From positions 1 through 26,570 of the IMG/VR virus record IMGVR_UViG_3300028388_000926: DNA of 26,570 nucleotides; one strand, 5' to 3'. The notes beneath the pieces were generated by a model, which saw only the letters and a program-made list of their open reading frames with translations, was not told the origin of the DNA and did no database searches. Origin of the DNA: a virus. Position numbers and translations under genes: made by a program. Position 1 is the first letter of the stretch. Each line of letters begins with the position of its first letter. This document shows, one piece after another, positions 20,114 to 26,570 of the stretch.

Positions 20114-21535
20114 TTATGCTCCCGCCATCAATAAACCGCCAGGACGCTTCTGGCGTACTAGCTCTGCTTTCACTACGTTGCCGATCAAGGTGCCGAGTTT
20201 GCTTGCGTCATCCGCGCTCGTCTCACCTGTTTGCATGTTGACGTTGACCACGACGTTGTTTGATCCGCCGCCAGACTTCCCGTTTGGAATGACTCGGCCT
20301 GATCCAGTTGGCACAAATAACTCTGGGCCTCTTTCGCCAACGACGTATGGCTTGTTGCCAGTAACCGGTCCACCCATCGCTCGCCCTGGGGCCATGGGAA
20401 TACCCAGTGCATTGGCGAGTGGGATAGTAATCGCTGCGCGTATCTGCATCCTAATCAAGTCAGAGATGATCGAGCGCGCCATGTCTGCAAACGCCTCTTT
20501 CACTGACTTGGTGCCATCAACCAGGCTGATAAGACCATCTTCAACCGCCATGATGCCCTTGCGTTGCACGTCTTCCATGGTGATCTTTAGCTTCGCGTTT
20601 GCTTGCTGAAGGGTGTCAACCTTATCAGTGGTCAAGCCATAAAGCTCTTTGAGGCGCTCTAATTCTTGTGCGGTTTCAGAAGACGTTAATCCGAATCGCT
20701 CTGCCGCCATATTGAGACGAGCCTGAGCCATCTCAAACTTCACAGTAGCCGGAATCGCATTCTCTACAACTTGGTCCCGATACGCCTTTAGCTGCTTCTC
20801 TGTTTCTCCGCCAAATAAAGTTGGCTCTGCTCCACGAGCAGGAATCGCAGAGACTGTGTTTAGCTCGTTGATCTTATCGATCACATCTTGAATCCGACGT
20901 TGCTCAATAAGCCTCTGGACGTTTATTTCAGTTATTGCCTCAGTTGCTTTTTTGCGCGCCGTTATTTCGCCAAGGATGTTTGCCTTACCAGTTGCAATCT
21001 CTTTGTTCGCTTCACTAATGATCCGCTCTTGCTTTTCTAGCTCTGCGTTTAGAGTAATCATCGCGGCGCGACGCTCACTTAGCTCTTGCTTTAAACCCGC
21101 TTGAACAATTGCTTTTTCGGCATCGTTAAGATTTTCGAACCCGCCAACGACATCCATCAGTTGGTCTTTCAGTTCTTTCATACCCTTATTGGCTTCGAAC
21201 AGAGCGGGGGCCAACTGGCTTGCAATGACTGCTGCGACAGCAATCAAACCGCCCATCAAAGCGCCGCCGGTGCCAAAAATAGATGCGATTTGTGAACCCT
21301 GCTGTCCGAAGACCATCAGTGGGTTCATGCCCATCTGAAGCTGAACCGCGATATCCTGGACTTGATGTCCTAGCTGCCCGAACTGTGCGCGACTCTGGCG
21401 AGTCGTATTCCGCATTGTATCGCCGGTTCGCTTTAACTGATTGTCTAACTTCTGTGAATTACGAATAGCAGAAGCAATAGCCGCCCCAGTTTTATCATCG
21501 GCGAGTATGACGATTTTCTGGGTTGCTGTTGCCAT
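20114..21535 (-). CDS. Tape measure protein (gpH-like)
   Basis: A helical 473-aa protein with the N-terminal signature of tape measures (TRQSRAQFGQLGHQVQDIAV, then LQMGMNPLMVFGQQGSQIAS), a hydrophobic segment at about 86-113, long coiled coil (LQQANAKLKITMEDVQRKGI) and a glycine-rich end (ERGPELFVPTGSGRVIPNG). It spans the tail lumen and sets tail length. Using the usual 1.5 angstrom per helical residue, 473 aa predicts a tail of about 70 nm, about half of lambda's. Its start overlaps the T frame of the GT gene by 41 bp. Confidence 0.9.
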   Translation of the reverse strand: MATATQKIVILADDKTGAAIASAIRNSQKLDNQLKRTGDTMRNTTRQSRAQFGQLGHQVQDIAVQLQMGMNPLMVFGQQGSQIASIFGTGGALMGGLIAVAAVIASQLAPALFEANKGMKELKDQLMDVVGGFENLNDAEKAIVQAGLKQELSERRAAMITLNAELEKQERIISEANKEIATGKANILGEITARKKATEAITEINVQRLIEQRRIQDVIDKINELNTVSAIPARGAEPTLFGGETEKQLKAYRDQVVENAIPATVKFEMAQARLNMAAERFGLTSSETAQELERLKELYGLTTDKVDTLQQANAKLKITMEDVQRKGIMAVEDGLISLVDGTKSVKEAFADMARSIISDLIRMQIRAAITIPLANALGIPMAPGRAMGGPVTGNKPYVVGERGPELFVPTGSGRVIPNGKSGGGSNNVVVNVNMQTGETSADDASKLGTLIGNVVKAELVRQKRPGGLLMAGA

Positions 21536-21994
21536 CTAAATCTGCCTCTATCTTGAAGTACGCAATCCATTCTAACAGTTCCGAATATCGCATACGCTCA
21601 AGTTCTTCAACTGTCTTTCCAAGGTGACCCGCTAGCCGAAATAAACTCAGTCTAAGCGAGTCGTTCCTTAGTTTTTTTCGTGGTCCTCTTGAAGAGCAGT
21701 GCCGATCAAAGCGCTGTAGAACCTAGTAATGATCGTGGCCTTCTGCTTCAAAAGGAATGGCTTGTGCTCAAGCGTAAACGCCTTCTCGCCATCCTTCGTC
21801 ATCGCCTTCATCATAATCAGATCAACGGCGGCCTCCATGGAGCTATTCATCAAGAAGTCAGGATGCTTTTTCTGCATCTTGGATAGCTCTTGTACACTCA
21901 AGGGCGTCACATAAAATGTTTCACCCCAAGAAGGCACCTCGATTTCGATTGTTTCGAATTCGATTGCCTCCTTTAGCTTGTCAAGCAGACTCAT
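21495..21994 (-). CDS. Tail assembly chaperone GT (-1 frameshift product)
   Basis: The G protein reads to codon 108 (AAC at 21671-21673). A -1 slip there continues into 58 further codons, LRNDSLRLSLFRLAGHLGKT then VEELERMRYSELLEWIAYF, ending at TGA 21495-21497, for a 166-aa fusion. The added part carries the L-A-x-x-LGKT-(V/L)-EEL...S-x-EL-x-EWIAYF pattern of gpT-type extensions. The T frame has no start codon in a position to be made alone. In lambda the GT form binds the tube protein and tape measure and is absent from finished tails. Confidence 0.92.
21668..21994 (-). CDS. Tail assembly chaperone G (unshifted product)
   Basis: The 108-aa product is acidic to neutral and mostly helical (FYVTPLSVQELSKMQKKHPD, then EAAVDLIMMKAMTKDGEKAF). 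That composition, and the position between the tail tube and the tape measure, are those of lambda gpG-type chaperones, which coat the tape measure before tail polymerisation. It stops at TAA directly after the slippery sequence and is the more abundant of the two products in known systems. Confidence 0.9.
   Translation of the reverse strand: MSLLDKLKEAIEFETIEIEVPSWGETFYVTPLSVQELSKMQKKHPDFLMNSSMEAAVDLIMMKAMTKDGEKAFTLEHKPFLLKQKATIITRFYSALIGTALQEDHEKN
21671..21677 (-). promoter_or_regulatory. -1 ribosomal frameshift site A AAA AAC
   Basis: The zero-frame codons are GAA AAA AAC TAA, so the heptamer has the X XXY YYZ phase required for a two-tRNA -1 slip and the stop codon follows at once. AGAGG lies about 10 nt upstream as a possible Shine-Dalgarno-like stimulator, and CTAAG/CTTAG directly downstream can form a small stem. 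Confidence 0.92.
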
Positions 21995-22002
21995 AAATCA
22001 CC

Positions 22003-22392
22003 TTATACAGTGGTTGCAGTCAGATCGCCTGTACCCTGGATGGAGAAGTTCGCTGTAATCATTTCGCCAACCGCAGTAGAAATTGTGCGACCAGTGATGA
22101 TTCCAGAGCCAGTGTAGTAAGTATCGCCAGAAGAATCGCCTTCAGGATAGATAGAGAAGGTGATAGTCGTTCCGACAACTAGGGCAACCTGACCATTGGT
22201 ATCCGTCTCGTCCCACATTGCATCCAATGACGCAGTGAAAGACTTCAGCGTTGGGATGTATGTACGGGCAGAATCCCCGATCACAGTATCTTCAACTGTG
22301 TCAGACGTGTACTCGATTGAGTATCCGGTGACTTCAGCAACGGCATTAGCGCCTACCTTAATCACCCCGTTTGCAGCGGTATGTGTTGCCAT
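22003..22392 (-). CDS. Tail tube protein
   Basis: The 129-aa protein is almost wholly beta strand with the pattern of long-tailed phage tube subunits: NAVAEVTGYSIEYTSDTVED, then RTYIPTLKSFTASLDAMWDE, a G-S-Y-type loop (SGDTYYTGSGIITGRTIS) and a closing strand (ITANFSIQGTGDL). Hexamers of such subunits stack to form the tube. It lies just upstream of the G gene, as expected. No Ig-like C-terminal domain is present, unlike lambda gpV. Confidence 0.87.
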   Translation of the reverse strand: MATHTAANGVIKVGANAVAEVTGYSIEYTSDTVEDTVIGDSARTYIPTLKSFTASLDAMWDETDTNGQVALVVGTTITFSIYPEGDSSGDTYYTGSGIITGRTISTAVGEMITANFSIQGTGDLTATTV

Positions 22393-22404
22393 TGTAAAGC
22401 CTCC

Positions 22405-22848
22405 TTAAATGGCTGTTTCGGGTTGCCCCGTCTCTGTACGGTATTGTACATCAAAGGTCAAGCGAATCGTACCAACGGGCTGTTCGCCTTCGCCAGAGTA
22501 ATCTGCCTGCGTGTTCGTCAATTCTGTGTTGATCGCTAATCCGCCAAGTGAAGGATCATCCAAGATGGCGACCTCAACTTCCTTGGCGATCAGATCAAGT
22601 GTGTCGTCGAAGTTTGAGATGGCTCTGACAAAGCCCTGTACTTCAACGCTCAAGACGCGGTTCTGAACACGCCTAGAACTGAATGCGACTTCTTCTGACG
22701 ACTCTGTTGTCGTGTAGATCAAGATGGCCGGTAACTTGCCCGCCTGCATGGGATACACGCGAGACTCGAATACATTTGAGCCAGTCGTCGTCAGACCGGT
22801 TAGCTGTGTGCCGAAATACTCACGGATCGTCTTTCTAACGTGTGCCAT
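22405..22848 (-). CDS. Tail terminator / completion protein (gpU-like)
   Basis: This 147-aa protein starts with VRKTIREYFGTQLTGL, then SRVYPMQAGKLPAILIYTT, and ends with GTIRLTFDVQYRTETG. A short helix, a P-A-(I/L)-x-(I/V)-(Y/F) strand and a final R-L-T-(F/Y)-x-(V/I)-x-Y-R strand are typical of gpU-type proteins that cap the tail and join it to the head. It stands between connector and tube genes. Its stop and start overlap neighbours closely (start shares a base with the connector stop). Confidence 0.8.
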   Translation of the reverse strand: MAHVRKTIREYFGTQLTGLTTTGSNVFESRVYPMQAGKLPAILIYTTTESSEEVAFSSRRVQNRVLSVEVQGFVRAISNFDDTLDLIAKEVEVAILDDPSLGGLAINTELTNTQADYSGEGEQPVGTIRLTFDVQYRTETGQPETAI

Positions 22849-23138
22849 TACTGTGCCTCAAGCATCAACATCGTTACGCCAGTACCATCAGGCTGAATGT
22901 CGGTCACCGCATAGCTCGATCCGTTGATCGTGATAAGCGAGCCTTCAGCCACGGCGCTGACATCAGCAGTCTTGCAGGTGAATGTCGCTGACTGAATGGA
23001 AAACTCGACCATGCCACCTGCATTCACTGGATCATGTTCGTGCTCGAAGTGACCCCTGACTGACGCGCCATCAATCGTGGCTGTCTCTGCGTCAGCGAAG
23101 AAGATCGTCAAGTCATCAGCGGTTTCTACGAAAGCCAT
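22848..23138 (-). CDS. Head-tail joining protein (gpFII-like connector)
   Basis: The 96-aa protein runs DDLTIFFADAETATIDGASV, then FTCKTADVSAVAEGSLITING, then YAVTDIQPDGTGVTMLMLE. The F-D-(A/x)-x-x-AT(I/F)-x-G...(V/F)xCxTxDV...GDxLxxxGxxYxVxxxxPDGTGxTxLxLE pattern is that of gpFII-type joining proteins, which sit at the interface of capsid neck and tail. A strong AAGGAG lies in the end of the upstream methyltransferase gene. Confidence 0.87.
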   Translation of the reverse strand: MAFVETADDLTIFFADAETATIDGASVRGHFEHEHDPVNAGGMVEFSIQSATFTCKTADVSAVAEGSLITINGSSYAVTDIQPDGTGVTMLMLEAQ

Positions 23139-23139
23139 C

Positions 23140-23757
23140 TCAGCTCCTTACAAACACAATATCCCGATGGATTCTGGCCCTTATTGTATACCCTATAGAT
23201 TCCAAAAGGTTGATCGTATCTTCATCAGGATGACCATAGCGCTTGCCGATTCCTTTCAGCTCTAGGCAGATAACCGGCCAAGATCGCTTGATTGTTTCCA
23301 TTGCGCCAAGAATCGCGAAATGCTCGAAGCCCTCGACGTCAAGCTGCAAGAAGTCCACATCGTCATACCCAAATCGGTCTATTGAGACGATCTTGAATTC
23401 ATCGCCTTCTTTGATTTGATGCGCGCCAATGTTCTTAGGATCAATGTGATCCATGGCTCCAGATCCATATTTCTCGCCAAGCGCAAAGTTATGAATCTCG
23501 ATGTTGTCGATATCTCCGACGTTTGCGACGAGTGCTTCGTGATTAAGCGCGTCCGGCTCAAACGTGACCACAGAATCAAAGTGCTTAGATAGCTCTTTCG
23601 GCCATATGCCAACATTGCCACCGGCTTGAACGACCCGCCTCTTCTGCTTGCATAGCGGAAGCATGTCTTTTAGATCGTTAACCTCGCGCAGGATGATCGA
23701 CAGTGCGACCTCATCCACATCTGGCACCCACCATCCGTTTCTACTAGTAAGGGACAT
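23140..23757 (-). CDS. FkbM-family methyltransferase
   Basis: Start ATG at 23757 (MSLTSRNGWWVP) has GGGAG about 8 nt upstream; the longer frame begins inside the glycosyltransferase gene. VVQAGGNVGIWP is the SAM-binding loop. FEPDALNHEAL follows, then DVDFLQLDVEGFEHFAILGA, the FkbM signature with the LDVEG(F/Y)E motif. FkbM enzymes O-methylate sugars and related substrates. It overlaps the upstream glycosyltransferase by 14 bp, so the two are probably made and act together, for example on a surface sugar of host or virion. Confidence 0.85.
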   Translation of the reverse strand: MSLTSRNGWWVPDVDEVALSIILREVNDLKDMLPLCKQKRRVVQAGGNVGIWPKELSKHFDSVVTFEPDALNHEALVANVGDIDNIEIHNFALGEKYGSGAMDHIDPKNIGAHQIKEGDEFKIVSIDRFGYDDVDFLQLDVEGFEHFAILGAMETIKRSWPVICLELKGIGKRYGHPDEDTINLLESIGYTIRARIHRDIVFVRS

Positions 23758-24334
23758 CTCTTTGCTCCCAGGGTCTTGGCTTGCCATGAAAGAACACAAC
23801 GCTCGCATCTTCTATGGGATAGCCTTTCTGAATATGTGCCTTATAGGATACGACATCACTGATGGCGTCCTGTATATAAACCACATCGTCTACGTTTTGC
23901 TCAATCCAACCTTGATCGCCATTAGGATGCGAGAAATCTGGGTATGCACTGAACTGATCCCACAGATAGGTCATATCGCCAGACCAATACATAATCGATG
24001 ATTGCATCGCATGTGGATCACGCTCACCACGATAAACGTCGCGCAATATAGCAAATTTGCTATTGCCGATAAGATCAACCCAGTGAGAGATGTCGCCACA
24101 GATAACCGTGTCCAAGTCCATATATAGACACGGCCCTTGTATCTTAAACAGCTCCATCTTTGCCCACCAACCAGGATAGGTCTTCTCCAGTGTAATGCGA
24201 GTGCATTGCGGGCTTGAGTCGGTTAGGCACACAAACTCGCAACCAGGCAGATATCTTTCCGCCATGTCACGAAGTTTGTGCACATGCTCTACTGTGTATT
24301 CCCGACCAGATCGAAGGACGGTGACAAATTTCAC
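23744..24334 (-). CDS. Glycosyltransferase, GT-A type with DxD motif
   Basis: The 196-aa protein has CLYMDLDTVICGD with the DLD metal and nucleotide-sugar binding motif at about residues 73-75. An N-terminal strand (FVTVLRSGREYTVEHVHKLR) and a C-terminal VVFFHGKPRPWE, in which His is the usual second metal ligand, complete the pattern of small GT8/GT-A-like enzymes. It is followed with 14-bp overlap by the FkbM methyltransferase. Likely substrates (capsid, tail, host lipopolysaccharide) cannot be told from sequence. Confidence 0.83.
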   Translation of the reverse strand: MKFVTVLRSGREYTVEHVHKLRDMAERYLPGCEFVCLTDSSPQCTRITLEKTYPGWWAKMELFKIQGPCLYMDLDTVICGDISHWVDLIGNSKFAILRDVYRGERDPHAMQSSIMYWSGDMTYLWDQFSAYPDFSHPNGDQGWIEQNVDDVVYIQDAISDVVSYKAHIQKGYPIEDASVVFFHGKPRPWEQRDVPY

Positions 24335-24339
24335 GAAGG

Positions 24340-24561
24340 CTACTTCCTTTTGTACGTTCGCCGCGTAGTTACAGTCTGCTCAGGCTCACTCGTCTCAAGT
24401 CCCACAGAGCGGTTAGTAGTCTTGAGTGCAGGCTCCTTATATAACTTTGCCTTGCCCCTGTCGATCAACGTGAATCCGTCAACTTCGCTTAACTCCAAGA
24501 CTTCGCCTGGCTCACGAGCCTGCTTGTCCCAAATTACGCCACGGGTTAGCTCTACTTTCAT
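24340..24561 (-). CDS. 73-aa small protein near head genes
   Basis: The first 40 residues (VELTRGVIWDKQAREPGEVL, then ELSEVDGFTLIDRGKAKLY) match a layout I recall from small proteins of head-gene regions: a beta hairpin with PGEV(L/I)E(L/V)SE followed by LI-x-RGKA. The C-terminus is Thr/Arg rich and probably disordered. It overlaps the upstream stop as ATGA. Function unknown; it may be a minor head component. Confidence 0.7.
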   Translation of the reverse strand: MKVELTRGVIWDKQAREPGEVLELSEVDGFTLIDRGKAKLYKEPALKTTNRSVGLETSEPEQTVTTRRTYKRK

Positions 24562-25088
24562 TGGTGTATCTCCTTCAGTTGTCCAGATACAAAATAGATT
24601 CGCTCTGGATGATTCAACGAATCTATGAACTCTTTTAGTCTACCAAGATCGGCATTGCAATGGTTATGTCGCTGCATCTCTTTGCACTGTGGGCCTTCCC
24701 ACCAGTATTCACGAGTGTCGCTCTTGTCGTACTGATTCATGCCGCAAACGTAGATTGTCTCGAACCCCATGTAATCCGCCGCGTAAATCGCGCGTTGCCC
24801 TGAGTATCCCATGGACGGCCAGATGCCCGCATGGATGGTGCGACCGGTATCGAACTTATTGAGGTGAGTAATGTATTTGCAGTCTTTGATAGGTTCTACC
24901 AACGGCCACATGTGGCGGTCGCTGAAGACAATGTAATCGCATGGAAGGATCAAGCTGTGCTGATTCACGCCAATCAATACATCGACGTCCGGCATCGCTC
25001 TAAGGTCATAAGGTAGTGACGTTCCGCCGCATAAGATGGCGCATGTCTGCCCCTGATGTCTGTTCTTGTATTGCTCTATCGTTTCCAT
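24558..25088 (-). CDS. MptE-like / DUF115-type Rossmann protein
   Basis: I take ATG at 25088 (METIEQYKNRHQGQTCAIL); an upstream ATG at 25118 would place the terminator stem inside the reading frame. AILCGGTSLPYDL, then DVLIGVNQHSLILPCDYIVF and SDRHMW resemble the MptE/DUF115-like fold (CGxGPSL...GVN...DY...D), which in other proteins works in sugar-nucleotide or pterin transfer and in flagellin glycosylation loci. With the next genes it makes a probable sugar-modification cassette. The start codon follows the terminator T run directly and has no clear ribosome site. Confidence 0.75.
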   Translation of the reverse strand: METIEQYKNRHQGQTCAILCGGTSLPYDLRAMPDVDVLIGVNQHSLILPCDYIVFSDRHMWPLVEPIKDCKYITHLNKFDTGRTIHAGIWPSMGYSGQRAIYAADYMGFETIYVCGMNQYDKSDTREYWWEGPQCKEMQRHNHCNADLGRLKEFIDSLNHPERIYFVSGQLKEIHQ

Positions 25089-25110
25089 AAAAAAGGGGGC
25101 CGAAGCCCCC
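25089..25110 (-). terminator. Terminator after the capsid gene
   Basis: On the minus strand GGGGGC-TTCG-GCCCCC (stem 25095-25100/25105-25110, extended by A-T pairs) is followed by six T residues. It begins 16 bp after the capsid stop at 25127. Such a terminator lets capsid mRNA outnumber that of downstream genes, which then depend on readthrough or on a promoter I could not locate. Confidence 0.9.
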
Positions 25111-25126
25111 TTCTCCATCTAGGCTA

Positions 25127-26570
25127 TCACGCAGTGGTGACGTCCTTGATTGCCGCGAAAGATTCCGCGTGACGTACTGCAATGTCGATGTCTTGGTACA
25201 TTGCGATCCGTGTAGCACCAGTTGAAGAACCAGTGTAAGGATCAACAAGGATATCCAATCCGCCGAACATGCCGATCATCAGGTCGGCGAAGTTGCCGAA
25301 CACAACCGCAGAGCAGACGCCTGAAGAAGTACCCTTCGTCAAGTCAGATGGCACCAGAGTAGTTGAAGCTACGTTGTAGCCCAATACTGTGTTGCTGTCG
25401 TTCAAGATGAAGTTGCCTTCAACGCCAGAAGACTGACGTGGAGTCTGACGCATTGCTGCGACAACCTTCGGGTTGGTCAGGTAAGACAAGTTGCCTGCCA
25501 GTGCGTTATCAATCGCTACTTCGCGCTCCAACTCTACGAGAGAAGCGTAAGTGATTGCGCCACCGTTAGTGCCAAGTGCCACTGAACCGATACCGTTGGT
25601 TCCAAGTACACCAGTAGGCTCGTTCGCACCGCCGCCTTCAATCGCAACATCGTCGATCTTAGAAGCGAACTGCTGAGTCATGTCCTGGCGAAGGATCTGC
25701 TCTACAGATGGGTCAGACTGCATCATCAACTTGCGAGAGATATCTACATAAGATACGCAAGTCTTAGGTGACATTGTGACCTGACGGAATGTTGGAGCAC
25801 CTTCAGATGGAGCGTTGTTCTCAGCAACGAATGCAACAGAAGTCTTCGCATTCAAAGCAGGGATTGCAACGTCGCCCTTCAGGCCAGACATCATCCGCGC
25901 ACCCAAGCCAGAGATAACCAGATTCGCACGAAGCGCATCGATGAACTCATCAGCCAGGTGATCTGTAGGAACAAGGTTTGATCCGTTAGCAGGTGAAGAA
26001 GTCAGGATGTCACGCTTGAAGATGCTGTGTGGCACATAGAAACCACGAGCGTCTTTGCCGTGTACACGAGCAAGCTCTTCTGATACTTCACGCTCTAAGC
26101 CGTCGAACTTGCCAGTTGCAACGCCACGAATAGCGCGCATCAACGAGTATGAACGCTCTTCCTTTGGAGTCATGTCAACGTCGTTCAGTTCGAGTGGCTT
26201 GTCAGCCAACTTGTCGAGCAACAGGCCACGGAACTGAGCCAAGTTGTATCCTTTACGGATGCACTCGTCAGCCAAGGCGCGTTGGTTGTGCTTTGCAGCG
26301 ATCTCAAGGATTTCGCTGATCTCTTTGTAGGCCGCTACATTGTCATCGCGGACCTGTTCGTTTTGCTGTTCCATTGTTCGTACCTCCGTAATGGAAACTG
26401 TTTCAACTTTAGGTTCTTCGGTCGATTCAATGCTCCGGCCCACGCCAACTGTCGGGTCAGCAGGGAGAGAGACAATAGAAACTTCCATTGGTCGCCATGA
26501 GGTTGCGCGATAGACCGATGGACTATCCTCATCACGAACCATTTTGTCGATGCGATACCCGATAGACACA
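25127..26570 (-). CDS. Prohead protease-major capsid protein fusion (partial, right edge)
   Basis: The frame is open to the window edge, so the N-terminus is missing; the GTG at the edge is probably an internal valine. The visible start, SIGYRIDKMVRDEDSPSVYR, then EVSIVSLPADPTVGVGRS, is the C-terminal part of an S78-type prohead protease. After a linker comes a helical scaffold-like segment (residues about 66-150 of the visible part). The HK97-fold capsid protein follows, from about FYVPHSIFKRD, with NLVPTDHLADEFIDALRANL and GGGANEPTGVLG, a capsid hallmark. Maturation cleavage probably falls near residue 175-185. An internal ribosome site suggests a second product. Confidence 0.9.
   Translation of the reverse strand, partial: VSIGYRIDKMVRDEDSPSVYRATSWRPMEVSIVSLPADPTVGVGRSIESTEEPKVETVSITEVRTMEQQNEQVRDDNVAAYKEISEILEIAAKHNQRALADECIRKGYNLAQFRGLLLDKLADKPLELNDVDMTPKEERSYSLMRAIRGVATGKFDGLEREVSEELARVHGKDARGFYVPHSIFKRDILTSSPANGSNLVPTDHLADEFIDALRANLVISGLGARMMSGLKGDVAIPALNAKTSVAFVAENNAPSEGAPTFRQVTMSPKTCVSYVDISRKLMMQSDPSVEQILRQDMTQQFASKIDDVAIEGGGANEPTGVLGTNGIGSVALGTNGGAITYASLVELEREVAIDNALAGNLSYLTNPKVVAAMRQTPRQSSGVEGNFILNDSNTVLGYNVASTTLVPSDLTKGTSSGVCSAVVFGNFADLMIGMFGGLDILVDPYTGSSTGATRIAMYQDIDIAVRHAESFAAIKDVTTA
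26372..26387 (-). promoter_or_regulatory. Internal ribosome binding site and start inside the fusion
   Basis: GGAGGT (26382-26387 on the plus strand as ACCTCC) lies 7 nt before an in-frame ATG at 26374 (MEQQNEQVRDD). The fusion's codons there are I-T-E-V-R-T-M. Starting here would yield a 415-aa capsid precursor with its scaffold segment but without the protease. Confidence 0.7.

Noticed and set aside
20417-20428. GTGGGATAGTAA in the tape measure gene, matching the iteron-like element
   Set aside because: It is a single copy without ACC in front and lies in coding sequence for IPLAN; treated as coincidence.
26567-26569. GTG at the right edge as the real start of the capsid gene
   Set aside because: The sequence at this point is the middle of a conserved protease C-terminus (SIGYR), so the gene must extend beyond the window.

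Overview
The window is part of a tailed double-stranded DNA phage or prophage genome with a lambda-like, long flexible tail (siphovirus type). The evidence is a run of tail genes in the lambda order: head-tail connector, tail terminator, tail tube, G/GT frameshift pair, tape measure, M, L, K, I, J, tail fibre. An HK97-type capsid gene lies upstream of it at the right edge. The host is probably a Gram-negative bacterium: there is a lipoprotein with a lipobox, gpK/gpL/gpJ-type tail-tip genes, an M15-type endolysin and holin-like proteins. I cannot name the genus. Terminase and portal genes are not present and presumably lie beyond the right edge. No tRNA, rRNA, integrase, insertion sequence or CRISPR array was seen.

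Almost every gene is on the minus strand, so transcription runs from right to left. From right to left: (1) 26570-22003, head and head-tail joining: a prohead protease fused in frame to the major capsid protein, a strong terminator, an MptE-like/glycosyltransferase/FkbM-methyltransferase cassette, then connector, tail terminator and tail tube. (2) 21994-12869, tail assembly and tip, with a clear -1 frameshift site (A AAA AAC) producing a GT fusion, followed by tail fibre and a tail-fibre-associated protein. (3) 12830-11115, lysis and membrane proteins: a small holin candidate, two further membrane proteins (one with an EF-hand-like loop), a GTA-type holin and an M15 endolysin. (4) 11102-10533, an HNH endonuclease bordered by an 11-bp direct repeat.

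At 9448-9523 there is a divergent control region with two face-to-face promoters. Rightward it drives the only plus-strand gene, a YqaJ/lambda-type exonuclease (9524-10465). Leftward it drives a small Cro-like regulator and five small genes coupled by overlapping stops and starts. Further left lie the recombination and replication genes: a 34-aa conserved phage peptide, a PD-(D/E)XK nuclease, a Sak4-type RecA-fold ATPase, a DUF669/SSB-like protein with acidic tail, a zinc-ribbon primase-like protein and a RepA-like helicase. The exonuclease, Sak4 and SSB-like protein look like a phage recombination set even though the exonuclease is on the other strand.

The left end is accessory DNA. At 2199-3484 there is a dense set of repeats: eight copies of a CCGTGGGATA element in two clusters flanking a virion-type gene, plus several palindromes and a promoter with an operator-like inverted repeat over its start point. 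From 2172 down to 139 is a tightly packed operon of small genes of unknown function with alanine codons biased to GCG, including two membrane peptides of 35-36 aa, ending in a strong terminator at 91-115. The most notable points are the repeat array, the internal ribosome binding site inside the protease-capsid fusion, the frameshift site and the sugar-modification cassette beside the capsid gene.
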